NCBI GenBank assembly: GCA_910578455.1
Contig: CAJTQA010000002.1
Coordinates: 1 to 64,000 of the forward strand
Direction: 5' to 3'
Length of the DNA stretch: 64,000 nt
DNA from: an uncultured Dorea sp.
Lineage (GTDB): Bacteria > Bacillota > Clostridia > Lachnospirales > Lachnospiraceae
This document shows, piece after piece, positions 51,352 to 59,196 of the stretch. Within the stretch, counting starts at the first letter, position 1; each line of letters opens with the position of its first letter. The position numbers were made by a program, and so were the translations under genes. The notes under the pieces were generated by a model. That model saw only the letters and a program-made list of their open reading frames with translations. It ran no database searches and was not told the DNA's origin.

Positions 51352-52044
51352 TTATCTTTCCGGTTCCTCCGCCTTCGGGTACTCGTTGCAGAGCAGCCGG
51401 TAAGGCTCTTCGTCCTCCTCAATCTCCGGAAACCGCCCAATCGGCTCATAGAAACGGTTGTCGTGCTCATCGTCGTTGCACATGGACACTTCCCCCAAAA
51501 GCACGTCGCCGCTCCCCTCCTCCACGTGGAAATCGTGGTACATGTACGGGTATATGGTGATGCTCTCCCCCGGCGTCAGCTTTACTTTCGTACCCGCCGG
51601 TACGGTAAACTCCCGCCCGTCGCAGTTCACCGTCACGTCCGTGTCGGCAAATTCGCCGTCCTTCGTGGAATTGTAGACCGTGATCAGCACGTTGCCGCCG
51701 CCTCTGTTGATGATGTCCTCCATCTTATTCCAATGGAAATGCATGGGCGCCATCTGCCCTTCCTTCACAAGAAGGAGCTTTTCCGCGTAAGTCTTTGTGT
51801 ACTTATCCATCTTAAGGTTCCCGTTCCGGATGGTGATGAGGGAAAATCCAACCTCGTCAAATTTCCCTAAGCCGTAATCCGTAATATCCCATCCAAGCAT
51901 ATTATCCCGGATCTCATCGTACTGCGCGCCCTTGCTCTCCCAGTCTTTTGCCGTCCACTTGCAAAAGGGCGGTATCTCAAAGCCATGGGCCTTTATCATC
52001 TCTTCCATATGCCGAATCTCTGCATTAATCTTTGACCGTTTCAT
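51352..52044 (-). CDS. D-lyxose/D-mannose isomerase (cupin type)
   Basis: A 230-residue cupin-fold aldose-ketose isomerase interconverting D-lyxose with D-xylulose and D-mannose with D-fructose. The metal-binding set is visible as MHFHWNKMEDIINRGGG near residue 100 and the second-half histidine in YPYMYHDFHVEEGSG near 165. It would turn mannose released by the neighbouring beta-mannosidase into fructose. Its start overlaps the stop of the upstream chimeric gene by 20 bases, so the three genes are translationally linked. Confidence 0.9.
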   Translation of the reverse strand: MKRSKINAEIRHMEEMIKAHGFEIPPFCKWTAKDWESKGAQYDEIRDNMLGWDITDYGLGKFDEVGFSLITIRNGNLKMDKYTKTYAEKLLLVKEGQMAPMHFHWNKMEDIINRGGGNVLITVYNSTKDGEFADTDVTVNCDGREFTVPAGTKVKLTPGESITIYPYMYHDFHVEEGSGDVLLGEVSMCNDDEHDNRFYEPIGRFPEIEEDEEPYRLLCNEYPKAEEPER

Positions 52045-52636
52045 CCTGATTCTCTCCTTCTTCTTTTAGCAAATCCTCTGCCTCTTTCTTCACCCCGTCA
52101 AGCTCCGCGCCTGTAAGGAAAGTAAGCTTAAGCCTCTTGACCTCCTCAGAAAACGGCTCCATCCGGTGAAGGTCACCCTTCTCCCGGTGGTAAGCCCTCC
52201 CATAGACGCTTGCATTGGCAGGCTCAAGGCCCGCCACATAATCTCCCGCCGCGATAGATTTCCACTGCATAAAGTAAGGCAGCTCCCTCACATTATAATC
52301 AATCTTAAGGCCGATGCCAAGCCCGGGATTTATAATCGCACCGAAAGTATTGCCCCTTTTATCCGCCGCCATCTCGTGGAGGAAGACATACTCCGGCTCC
52401 TCCTTTGCCGCGATGAGATAGGGTCGCATCTGAGCCGCCGAATCCCTGAGCCACATAGCAGGAATGTCTCCGGTCACCACGTATGCCGTTCCGTCCGGCA
52501 TGCGCTTTACCGTCCTGTCCAGCGTATTTGTGTAGCAGTTCTCAAAAATCCTGGCAAGCCTCTCCTCCCCCTTAAGCTTTTCCTTCACTGTCTGCAAGAT
52601 CCTTTCTATCGAATCATACTGCCGTCTTCGTTCCAT
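52025..52636 (-). CDS. Chimeric gene: GH125 N-terminal part joined to DUF4432 C-terminal part
   Basis: This 203-residue frame has two unrelated halves. Residues 1 to about 77 match the start of GH125 exo-alpha-1,6-mannosidases (NCYTNTLDRTVK, VTGDIPAMWLRDSAAQMRPY). From about residue 80 the sequence is the end of a DUF4432 aldose-epimerase-like protein (EYVFLHEMAADKRGN, LPYFMQWKSIAAGDYVAGLE, PANASVYGR). Full GH125 proteins are about 430 residues and DUF4432 proteins about 340, so both are truncated and both active sites are incomplete. ATG 52636 has GGAGGG nine bases upstream. The simplest reading is an in-frame deletion between two adjacent genes; it is likely non-functional in either role. 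Confidence 0.8.
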   Translation of the reverse strand: MERRRQYDSIERILQTVKEKLKGEERLARIFENCYTNTLDRTVKRMPDGTAYVVTGDIPAMWLRDSAAQMRPYLIAAKEEPEYVFLHEMAADKRGNTFGAIINPGLGIGLKIDYNVRELPYFMQWKSIAAGDYVAGLEPANASVYGRAYHREKGDLHRMEPFSEEVKRLKLTFLTGAELDGVKKEAEDLLKEEGENQDETVKD

Positions 52637-52670
52637 GTTAAAATCCCTCCGCTGGTTTTCGTTTTCTGAG

Positions 52671-52700
52671 ATTGTAACATTTCTAAAGCCCCAGTTACAA
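52671..52700 (-). promoter_or_regulatory. Candidate promoter and operator of the mannose-glycan genes
   Basis: On the minus strand TTGTAA (52700-52695) and TACAAT (52676-52671) are 18 bases apart. They coincide with a perfect inverted repeat TTGTAAC (52672-52678) and GTTACAA (52694-52700), spaced 15, which could bind a regulator. Confidence 0.4.
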
Positions 52701-52805
52701 CCGGGTTTGGAACAAAGAAAGAATATGTCCAGCAAAACGAGAATAGTTACGTATCGCTTTATACAAAACACGTGTAGAAATAAGACTCAAAACATGCTAC
52801 AATAA

Positions 52806-52970
52806 AAAAAAGAATTAAACTGTTACCTCTTTGATCAGCATACGATTTTAGAAGATTTGGAAGAGATAGCAGAAAAAGAAAAGGCGGAGGAAACTCTAAA
52901 AGCAATCGCGAAAAAGCGCAGACAGATAGAGCGAAAGCTTTATCAAAAGCCTCCGCTTTTAATGGAATAA
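52806..52970 (+). pseudogene. Orphan coding fragment without a start
   Basis: An open plus-strand frame begins right after a stop at 52803 and ends at TAA 52968-52970. It reads ELNCYLFDQHTILEDLEEI and continues as a charged helix to RRQIERKLYQKPPLLME. It has gene-like composition but no start codon with a ribosome site, so it looks like the C-terminal remnant of a lost gene. I do not recognise the family. It occupies most of the otherwise empty gap 52701-53012. Confidence 0.4.
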
Positions 52971-52983
52971 AAATTTTGAAAAG

Positions 52984-53007
52984 AGCTGCCGGCCAATCCC
53001 GGCAGCT
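52984..53007. terminator. Intrinsic terminator of the amidohydrolase gene
   Basis: AGCTGCCGG and CCGGCAGCT form a perfect nine-base-pair stem with a six-base loop. TATTTTT follows on the plus strand and CTTTTC on the minus strand, so it may serve both the fragment and the amidohydrolase gene. Confidence 0.7.
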
Positions 53008-53012
53008 TATTT

Positions 53013-54251
53013 TTACATAAACATATTGCTGGTTCCGACATACCGGACCCCGTCCTCAAACACACGTTTTCCGCCCATGGTCACAAGCTTTACGTCATTT
53101 AAGCACTTGATATCTTTGCTCAGGTCGCCGCCCACAACTAAAATATCCGCGTCAAGCCCTTCTTTTATCAGCCCTCTCTCCGCCTCGGCGCCAAGCACCT
53201 TCGCCGGGTTGAATGTAGCAGTCTGGATAGCCTGTACCGGAGTGATGCCGTACTCTACCATATACTGAAGTTCCCGGTTCAGCGGCAGGAACGGCGACTG
53301 GTACATCACCATGTCCGTTCCGGCGATAACCGTCACGCCGGTATCGTAAAATGCCTTGAAATTATCCCGGTAAGCCTTGTACGCCGGCTCAAAATACTGA
53401 TAATCGTTAATCTCTTTCTGCATCACCGGGTCATTCACCGGCGCGCCTGCATGGCTTTCCATTTTCTCCCTGCAAATGTCATATAACAGCGTGTACGCCA
53501 TAATGGTCGGCGTCCAGGCAATTCCCTTCTCTGCCATCTGCTTTGCGTGGTCGACGGTCATGAAGGTCGCATGCTCGATGGTGTCAAACCCTGCATCGAT
53601 GCACATCTGGATGCCCGGATTCGTTCCCGCGTGGACGCCGCACTTGATGCCTCTCCTGTGGCACTCGTCCACCGCCGCGTCAAGCTCCTCCTGGGTAAAC
53701 TCCGGGATATGGGAGCGGTGTGTCGTGAGAATCTTCACCCAGTCCGCCCCGTCGCGCACCTGCCTGCGGATTTCCTTCCGGATCTCCCACGGCCCGTCCA
53801 CTTCCGCCGCCTCATCCCACGCATGGCCGCCGGTCATGCACATCCCCGCGTCCGTGTGGGTAATCCTCGGCACTGTCACAAATCCCTTCTCCGCCGCCAG
53901 CTTTAAGTTCTTGCAGACCCCGCGGGCAGAGCACATATCCCGCACTGACGTAATGCCCCGCTCAAAAGCTGCCTGAGCGTGCTGCAGCGCATAGAGCATA
54001 ATAAGCTGCGGCCCGTAGTTAAAGCTGTCGGGCTGGGAATAGTAATATCCCAGATGGGCGTGCATGTCGCAAAGCCCCGGCAGGATGGTGGCATCGCCGT
54101 AATCCTTTACCTCCTCCTCGAGGAATTCGGCAGTCAGCTCCTCCTTTGGGCCGATTTTCTTAATCTTTCCGTCTGCTCCTGTCAGGACAGCCTTGTCCTC
54201 AAGAACTGTCTTTCCGTCGCCTGTCATAAGATGGCTTGCACAAATAATCAT
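53013..54251 (-). CDS. Amidohydrolase family protein (imidazolonepropionase/prolidase-like)
   Basis: A 412-residue metal-dependent hydrolase. The first metal pair is in LPGLCDMHAHLG near residue 63, the probable bridging lysine in ADWVKILTTHRS near 175, further ligands in CGVHAGTNPG and IEHATFM, and the catalytic aspartate in VIAGTDMVMY near 325. The fold is closest by motif to imidazolonepropionase-like and Xaa-Pro dipeptidase amidohydrolases, but no substrate can be assigned. ATG 54251 has AGGAGG nine bases upstream; the frame is open for 28 more codons without one. It is monocistronic. Confidence 0.88.
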   Translation of the reverse strand: MIICASHLMTGDGKTVLEDKAVLTGADGKIKKIGPKEELTAEFLEEEVKDYGDATILPGLCDMHAHLGYYYSQPDSFNYGPQLIMLYALQHAQAAFERGITSVRDMCSARGVCKNLKLAAEKGFVTVPRITHTDAGMCMTGGHAWDEAAEVDGPWEIRKEIRRQVRDGADWVKILTTHRSHIPEFTQEELDAAVDECHRRGIKCGVHAGTNPGIQMCIDAGFDTIEHATFMTVDHAKQMAEKGIAWTPTIMAYTLLYDICREKMESHAGAPVNDPVMQKEINDYQYFEPAYKAYRDNFKAFYDTGVTVIAGTDMVMYQSPFLPLNRELQYMVEYGITPVQAIQTATFNPAKVLGAEAERGLIKEGLDADILVVGGDLSKDIKCLNDVKLVTMGGKRVFEDGVRYVGTSNMFM

Positions 54252-54330
54252 ATCTTTGTACCTCCTGAAAAATGTTGTATGAGCCAAAATGTATAAATAT
54301 GGTATACAAAATGCCTTGATACACCAGGAC

Positions 54331-54384
54331 GGCATCCCATCGCCCCTTTTACGTCCGAGTGAGGAAACAGGGCGATGGGATGCC
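54331..54384. repeat. Perfect 15-base inverted repeat upstream of the amidohydrolase gene
   Basis: GGCATCCCATCGCCC (54331-54345) and GGGCGATGGGATGCC (54370-54384) surround a 24-base spacer. It lies about 80 bases before the amidohydrolase ATG and has no T-run on either strand, so it is not a plain terminator. Confidence 0.7.
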
Positions 54385-54474
54385 TGGGTATAGCTGGGAT
54401 TTATGTTTGCATTAGCATATTTTATATATTTTGGCTTGGGATGATTTGTGAATATTATAGCACTTTTTATTAGA

Positions 54475-54702
54475 CTATGGTACGGAAATATTGAGATGAA
54501 TCAAAATAAATCGGAGTATGTTCCCTGTGGCTGACCAGTACATAACCAAACGTGATTTTAACAAAGAAACCGCCAGCCGTAAGGAATTTCTTCGTAGACA
54601 ATGGGTATTCTGTAACTCCATCACAGAGGACATATTTAACCCAAGGTCATTAAACAATGCCTCCGCCTCCTGTTTTAATGCAGAATCCACACGGACATCA
54701 AT
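54475..54702 (-). pseudogene. RelB/DinJ antitoxin remnant
   Basis: The minus strand reads IDVRVDSALKQEAEALFNDL and then GLNMSS, which is the N-terminal DNA-binding half of RelB/DinJ antitoxins. After that the family sequence is lost: the same frame continues as VMELQNTHCLRR without the expected FLRQAVR and IPFE segments. An in-frame stop lies just upstream and no start codon with a ribosome site exists. No RelE/YafQ toxin is adjacent. This is a decayed toxin-antitoxin module. Confidence 0.7.
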
Positions 54703-54707
54703 AAGTC

Positions 54708-54736
54708 TTTACACCGAAATCACGAATTGATATAAT
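54708..54736 (+). promoter_or_regulatory. Sigma-A promoter of the 63-residue gene
   Basis: TTTACA (54708-54713) and a perfect TATAAT (54731-54736) are exactly 17 bases apart, about 45 bases before the ATG. Confidence 0.7.
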
Positions 54737-54779
54737 GAAAGTACCTGATAAACACACTTTCAAAAAGAGAGGTGATAAT

Positions 54780-54971
54780 ATGCCAAACGGTCTTGAAATC
54801 ATGAAAGCGGCAGTTGACGATTTTAAAAAGATTCAAAACTATATGAGTTTAGCCAAAGAAGAAAACGCTGTAAAAACATATGCCGAATTAAAAAGAGAGT
54901 ATCTTGTTTTAAAAACAATCCTTCAGACTGCCGGTGTTAATTTAACAGATATTGACGAAATAAAAGAGTAG
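54780..54971 (+). CDS. Small helical protein, 63 residues, unknown function
   Basis: A small soluble protein (opening MPNGLEIMKAAVDDFKKIQ) that is almost entirely charged alpha helix, with no signal or membrane segment. I do not recognise a family. Its reality is supported by a complete transcription unit: a 17-bp-spaced sigma-A promoter, a GAGAGGTG site before ATG 54780, and a strong terminator 40 bases after the stop. It sits beside an antitoxin remnant and is more AT-rich than its neighbours, which suggests a mobile or recently acquired origin. Confidence 0.7.
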   Translation: MPNGLEIMKAAVDDFKKIQNYMSLAKEENAVKTYAELKREYLVLKTILQTAGVNLTDIDEIKE

Positions 54972-55010
54972 TCATGCCATCCCCAAATCCGGGTTTGTTT
55001 TCATTAAAAG

Positions 55011-55057
55011 AGATAAGCATCCAACTTTCTCAGGGTACGGATGCTTATCTTTTTTTA
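55011..55057 (+). terminator. Intrinsic terminator of the 63-residue gene
   Basis: AGATAAGCATCC and GGATGCTTATCT form a perfect 12-base-pair stem, followed by seven T. The upstream AAAAG also gives a partial T-run for the converging MATE gene. Confidence 0.88.
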
Positions 55058-55067
55058 ATGCTCACAT

Positions 55068-56402
55068 TCATTCCATTTTCCTTTGTTTTCTCATCCACCC
55101 AAACGCTATCACGCACACCGCCACCGACAAAAGCGACCCGCCCGGCGCGGCAAGCCCCATGGGGTATAAGTTTTCCGGGAACCACCGGGAGGCAAAGAAC
55201 GCCCCCGGCACGCGCACGCACACGATAGACAGCACATTATGCAAGAAAGAAATCCCCGACAGCCCATAGGCGCAGAAATACCCGCTAAAGCTAAAATGCA
55301 CCCCCGCGATCATGCAGTCCCAGATATAAGACCGAAGATACTGGTCTCCGAGCATAATAACTTCCGCGTCTCCCGTAAACATCCCCACGATAACGCCCCC
55401 GGCAAACTGTACGGCGACGGACACGAAAAATCCGAACCCGGCAGTAATGCAGATGGCATAGCGCAGGATAGCCGCCGCCCTCCCATGCTTTCCGGCTCCG
55501 ATATTCTGGGCGCAGAGGGCGGACACCGTTGACAGCATGGTAGACGGGATAAGGAACACTACCCCGATGAACTTTTCCACGATCCCCACGGCGGCAGCAT
55601 CACTCAGGCCCCTGCGGTTGGCAATGACCGTGATGACGATAAACGCAATCTGTATAAACCCGTCCTGCACCGCCACGGGAACTCCGATTTTCAAAATCTG
55701 CCCCATAGCCGCCGACTGCGGCCGAAAGTCCTCCCGCCGGAGCGAGATGCCCATTTTCCTCTTAAAAATCACCGCAAACGCTGCAGCGACGCTGACCGTC
55801 TGAGACAGCACCGTACCAAGGGCAGCCCCCGCCGCTCCCATATGGAACACGCCGATAAACAGGCAGTCAAGCCCGATGTTCACCCCGCAGGCAACCGCAA
55901 TAAAGTACATCGGGCTCTTAGGATCCCCCAGCCCCCGAAACACCGAGCTGATAATATTGTACGCTGTGATAAAGGGAATCCCCACAAAGCAGATAGTAAG
56001 ATAGGCCACCGTCTCCGAAAACGCCTCCACCGGCGTAGACATTACCGCCGCCACAGACTTTACAAATATAAGCAGCAGAGCCGTCGCCCCGGCAGACACG
56101 CCCATAAACAGCGTAACCGTATTGCCCACGGCGCGGGAAGTCTGGGTCAAGTCCCTTCCCCCCACCGCCTTTGCGATCGTCACCGTAGAGCCCATGGCAA
56201 GCCCCACGATCATCACCGTCAGCATATGCATCACCTGCCCGCCCACGGAAACCGCCGTGATGCTGTCCACGCCATTAAACTGGCCGATGATGAACAAATC
56301 CGCCATCCCGTAAAGCGTCTGCAGAAAATACGATAACAGATAAGGCAGCGAAAAAGAAACGATATTCTGAAACACGCTGCCGGAAGTCAAATCTCTTTCC
56401 AT
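55068..56402 (-). CDS. MATE family efflux transporter
   Basis: A 444-residue multidrug and toxin extrusion protein with 12 membrane helices. MATE features include the N-terminal QTLYGMADLFIIGQFNGVDS, the loop VTIAKAVGGRDLTQ after helix 2 and the half-repeat FIGVFHMGAAGAALGTVLSQ. It exports organic cations in exchange for sodium or protons. It starts with AAAGGA 11 bases upstream. It lies 68 bases after the disrupted acetyltransferase gene. No regulator is adjacent; the second MATE gene in the window is only distantly similar. Confidence 0.9.
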   Translation of the reverse strand: MERDLTSGSVFQNIVSFSLPYLLSYFLQTLYGMADLFIIGQFNGVDSITAVSVGGQVMHMLTVMIVGLAMGSTVTIAKAVGGRDLTQTSRAVGNTVTLFMGVSAGATALLLIFVKSVAAVMSTPVEAFSETVAYLTICFVGIPFITAYNIISSVFRGLGDPKSPMYFIAVACGVNIGLDCLFIGVFHMGAAGAALGTVLSQTVSVAAAFAVIFKRKMGISLRREDFRPQSAAMGQILKIGVPVAVQDGFIQIAFIVITVIANRRGLSDAAAVGIVEKFIGVVFLIPSTMLSTVSALCAQNIGAGKHGRAAAILRYAICITAGFGFFVSVAVQFAGGVIVGMFTGDAEVIMLGDQYLRSYIWDCMIAGVHFSFSGYFCAYGLSGISFLHNVLSIVCVRVPGAFFASRWFPENLYPMGLAAPGGSLLSVAVCVIAFGWMRKQRKME

Positions 56403-56470
56403 AAATCCATAATTCCTTTCCTAATCCGGCGCGCCCGCCCCATACGCGAAACCCGCCAAAACATTCCAGA

Positions 56471-57052
56471 TTAAATTTCTTCATCCAGCCTCCGGATCAC
56501 CCGGCAGGGGTTCCCTGCAGCCACGCAGTTCGCTGGAATATCACGGTTCACCACGCTCCCCGCGCCGATGACGCTCCCCTCCCCGACAGTCACGCCCGGC
56601 AGGATGATGCTCCCGCCGCCAATCCACGCACTGTCCTCTATCACCACCGGCAGTGCATACGTCCTGAAAAACGTTGTTCCCCGCTCCTTCCAGTCCGCTG
56701 CCAGCCGCTCCTTTTGCGACACCGGATGAGATGCCGTATAGATCTGCACATTAGACGCAATCATCACCCGGTCGCCGATGCGGATCTCCTGATTGTCCAC
56801 AAACGTACAATTCATGCCGATGACAATATCATTTCCAAGGTAAATATTATCCCCGTGGTCACAGTGGAAAGGCGCGTCAACAAGCACATTCTCCCCCATC
56901 CCGCCGAAAAGCTCCCGCAAAATAGCCTCCCTCTTTTTTGCATCCTCATAATCCGCGAGATAATACTCCCGCGTAAGCCGCCTCGCCTTGGCAATCTACG
57001 CTAAAGTCGCGCTGTCCGCCGTCTCCAGAAAATCACTTTCCCTGTAATACAT
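56471..57052 (-). pseudogene. Maltose/sugar O-acetyltransferase interrupted by an amber codon
   Basis: The full reading frame from ATG 57052 (GGAGGGATAGG upstream) is MYYRESDFLETADSATLA, then TAG at 56998-56996, then IAKARRLTREYYLADY and a complete left-handed beta-helix acetyltransferase. The CoA/sugar-binding core is intact (DHGDNIYLGNDIVIGMNC, TASHPVSQKERLA, IGGGSIILPGVTVGEGSVIG). The stop falls in the N-terminal Mac domain. The downstream frame could restart at TTG 56920 (GAGGGAGG upstream) giving a 149-residue protein without most of that domain. It would otherwise acetylate sugars from acetyl-CoA. Confidence 0.85.
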
Positions 57053-57125
57053 CCTATCCCTCCTGACCGCATAGTACCGGATTCCAAACCCTTTTGTACC
57101 CTGCATTTTCAAATGAAACTTAAAA

Positions 57126-57626
57126 TTATCTTACTTTTCCGTAAATACAGAGGTCATAAATATTGTTGTTTTTTATAACTGCTTTTTTCATTACGCCTTC
57201 AAGTAAAAAATTGTTCCTTTCCAGCACTTTTTTAGATGCAATATTAGGTTCATACACCATTCCCGTAATTCGAAGGATATCTAATTTCTCAAAAGCAATT
57301 TCACAGATCTGCCTTACCGCCTCTGTCATGATTCCCTTCGAATATACTTCCTGCAGCAAATAATATCCAATTTCAGAATCTTTCCGGTAAACATCTCCCT
57401 TTTGTTCAACTGACACTGCGCCTGCTATTTTACCATCAACAACGATTTCCCGAAACACACCATTTTTTTCATCGTTTTCTTCTACCATATTTAACCACCA
57501 TTCTGCTGATTCATCTGTATATGGGTCGGGTAATCTATCCGATAAATAGTTTCGATCTATAGTGTTACACATTTTTATGAGAAATTCCTTATCTTCAAAA
57601 CTCCATTTTTTCAATTCAATTTTCAT
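57126..57626 (-). CDS. GNAT family acetyltransferase (RimJ/RimL-like)
   Basis: A 166-residue acetyltransferase of the RimJ/RimL type. Visible features are IGYYLLQEVYSKGIMTEAVR near residue 90 for acetyl-CoA binding and YEPNIASKKVLERNNFLLEG near 130. It may modify a protein N terminus or small molecule. ATG 57626 has GGTGG upstream; an ATG six codons earlier has the site too close. The gene and its flanks are AT-rich compared with neighbours. The 57627-57778 gap is very AT-rich and shows no other gene. Confidence 0.82.
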   Translation of the reverse strand: MKIELKKWSFEDKEFLIKMCNTIDRNYLSDRLPDPYTDESAEWWLNMVEENDEKNGVFREIVVDGKIAGAVSVEQKGDVYRKDSEIGYYLLQEVYSKGIMTEAVRQICEIAFEKLDILRITGMVYEPNIASKKVLERNNFLLEGVMKKAVIKNNNIYDLCIYGKVR

Positions 57627-57778
57627 TTTACCACCATGCTCCATTTCCTTGACATTTTAAAATTTTTTTTTACCATTTATTGTGCATTTATATTACTCCA
57701 CTTTTCGTTATCATACAATGTAAGATTATATATTTTTATAATTTACCCTCATTGAACAAAGGAACTCACGCCTTAACA

Positions 57779-59113
57779 TTAACAATATCCGTATCTCTCC
57801 CTGTACTTCAAAAACAGGCAGCCCGACAGAACAAGCGCCATAAACTCCGCCGCAGGCGTCGCCAGCCAGACGCCGTTTATGCCAAACAAAAGCGGCAGAA
57901 GGAAAAGCGCCGCCAGCATAAACACAAAAGACCTGGAAAACGCAAGAACCGCAGACACCGCTCCATTTGACAGCGCCGTGAACATCCCGCTGCCAAATAT
58001 ATTAAAGCCGATAAACAAAAGCGCCGCCGTACAGATCTTATTTCCCGTCACCGCAAGGGCATGCACCGGATTGCCCGGCCTTGCAAAGACAGCCACCATA
58101 GGCTCCGTGAAAAGGAAAGATGCAGCCGCCGTCAGAACAGAAATCGCGGCAATCACCTTAAGGCTCACGGAAACTACCCTTTTAAGCTTTCCGGAATCCC
58201 CCTCACCCCAGTAATAACTCAGCATAGGCGCAACCCCGTAAGAATATCCCGTATAGAGGGAGCTTGCGAACATCAGCACATACATGATGATCGTGACCGC
58301 GGCAACCCCCTCCTCGCCCGCGGCCTTGAGCATCATCCAGTTAAACGCCAGCGTGACGATTCCCGTGACAAGCGCGCCCGCCATCTCGGAGCACCCGTTA
58401 GCGGCGGCAGCAATAAGCACCCCCGGGCGAAACGACGGTCTCTGAAAATGAAGGAAACTGCTTTTCCTGCAAAACACAACAAGCCCCGCCACCGCAGTCA
58501 CCGAATACCCAAGCCCCGTAGCCACCGCAGCGCCGCCAATCCCCGTACCGAGCACACCAAGAAACAGATAGTCAAGGGCCATGTTCAAAACCCCTCCCGC
58601 CACAGAACAGGCAAAAGAAAGCGACGCCTTCCCGCTTGCGATCATATAGAGGGAAAAATTGTTCATCAAAAGAATCGGAACCGTAAACAAAAGATAGCGG
58701 CTCAAATATTCCTCGCAGTATGCCGCCACCTCAAAAGACAGCCCAAAAGCCGCAAACGCCCCGTCCATCAGCACATATCCCAGAATGCACACAGCAATCC
58801 CCACCGCCACATTTACAGCAATCAAAAATGTAAAATCCTCCCTCGCCTCAGCCTCCCTCTTCTCCCCCATCTTCTTCATGATCACCGCGCTGCCCCCGGT
58901 GGCAAGCATGGTAGAGACCGCGGTCACAAGCTGGATAAACGGCGCGGTCAGGTTGACCGCCGACAGAGCTTTCGTTCCGATAAGGTTCGATACAAACAGG
59001 CCGTCAACCATAGAGTAAAATGACATAAACACCGTCATCGCAATGGTAGGAACCGCAAATTTCAAAATATTGTTAAAAGTTACAGGCTTTAAATATACAT
59101 TCTGGCTTTCCAT
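57779..59113 (-). CDS. MATE family efflux transporter under MerR control
   Basis: A 444-residue 12-helix MATE exporter, with VDGLFVSNLIGTKALSAVN, GGSAVIMKKMGEKREAEAR and the half-repeat LFLGVLGTGIGGAAVATGLG. ATG 59113 has GAGGAGG six bases upstream; the ATG two codons before is too close. It is divergent from a MerR regulator, and its promoter has the 19-base spacer typical of MerR activation, so it is probably switched on by whatever compound the regulator binds. No terminator is obvious after it. Confidence 0.9.
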   Translation of the reverse strand: MESQNVYLKPVTFNNILKFAVPTIAMTVFMSFYSMVDGLFVSNLIGTKALSAVNLTAPFIQLVTAVSTMLATGGSAVIMKKMGEKREAEAREDFTFLIAVNVAVGIAVCILGYVLMDGAFAAFGLSFEVAAYCEEYLSRYLLFTVPILLMNNFSLYMIASGKASLSFACSVAGGVLNMALDYLFLGVLGTGIGGAAVATGLGYSVTAVAGLVVFCRKSSFLHFQRPSFRPGVLIAAAANGCSEMAGALVTGIVTLAFNWMMLKAAGEEGVAAVTIIMYVLMFASSLYTGYSYGVAPMLSYYWGEGDSGKLKRVVSVSLKVIAAISVLTAAASFLFTEPMVAVFARPGNPVHALAVTGNKICTAALLFIGFNIFGSGMFTALSNGAVSAVLAFSRSFVFMLAALFLLPLLFGINGVWLATPAAEFMALVLSGCLFLKYRERYGYC

Positions 59114-59153
59114 AATCATCCTCCTCGCCTTGCAATTAATATCCTCCTGTAGT

Positions 59154-59184
59154 ATCATAAACCGTACAGTAACAGTACAGTCAA
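59154..59184 (-). promoter_or_regulatory. MerR-type promoter of the MATE gene with 19-base spacer
   Basis: On the minus strand TTGACT (59184-59179) and TATGAT (59159-59154) are separated by exactly 19 bases. The spacer contains the imperfect dyad GTACAGTAACAGTAC (plus strand 59164-59178), the expected position of a MerR operator. On the plus strand TTGCAA (59130-59135) and TATCAT (59153-59158), 17 apart, may serve the regulator gene. Confidence 0.75.
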
Positions 59185-59196
59185 GGAGAAATCACT

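Noticed and set aside
52637..52771. Upstream extension of the chimeric gene to 52771
   Set aside because: The extra 45 residues lie before a clear GGAGGG site, are unlike any GH125 N terminus, and overlap the likely promoter.
58061..59023. Plus-strand open frame of 320 codons
   Set aside because: It is antisense to the second MATE gene and has the basic, repeat-like composition of a shadow frame.
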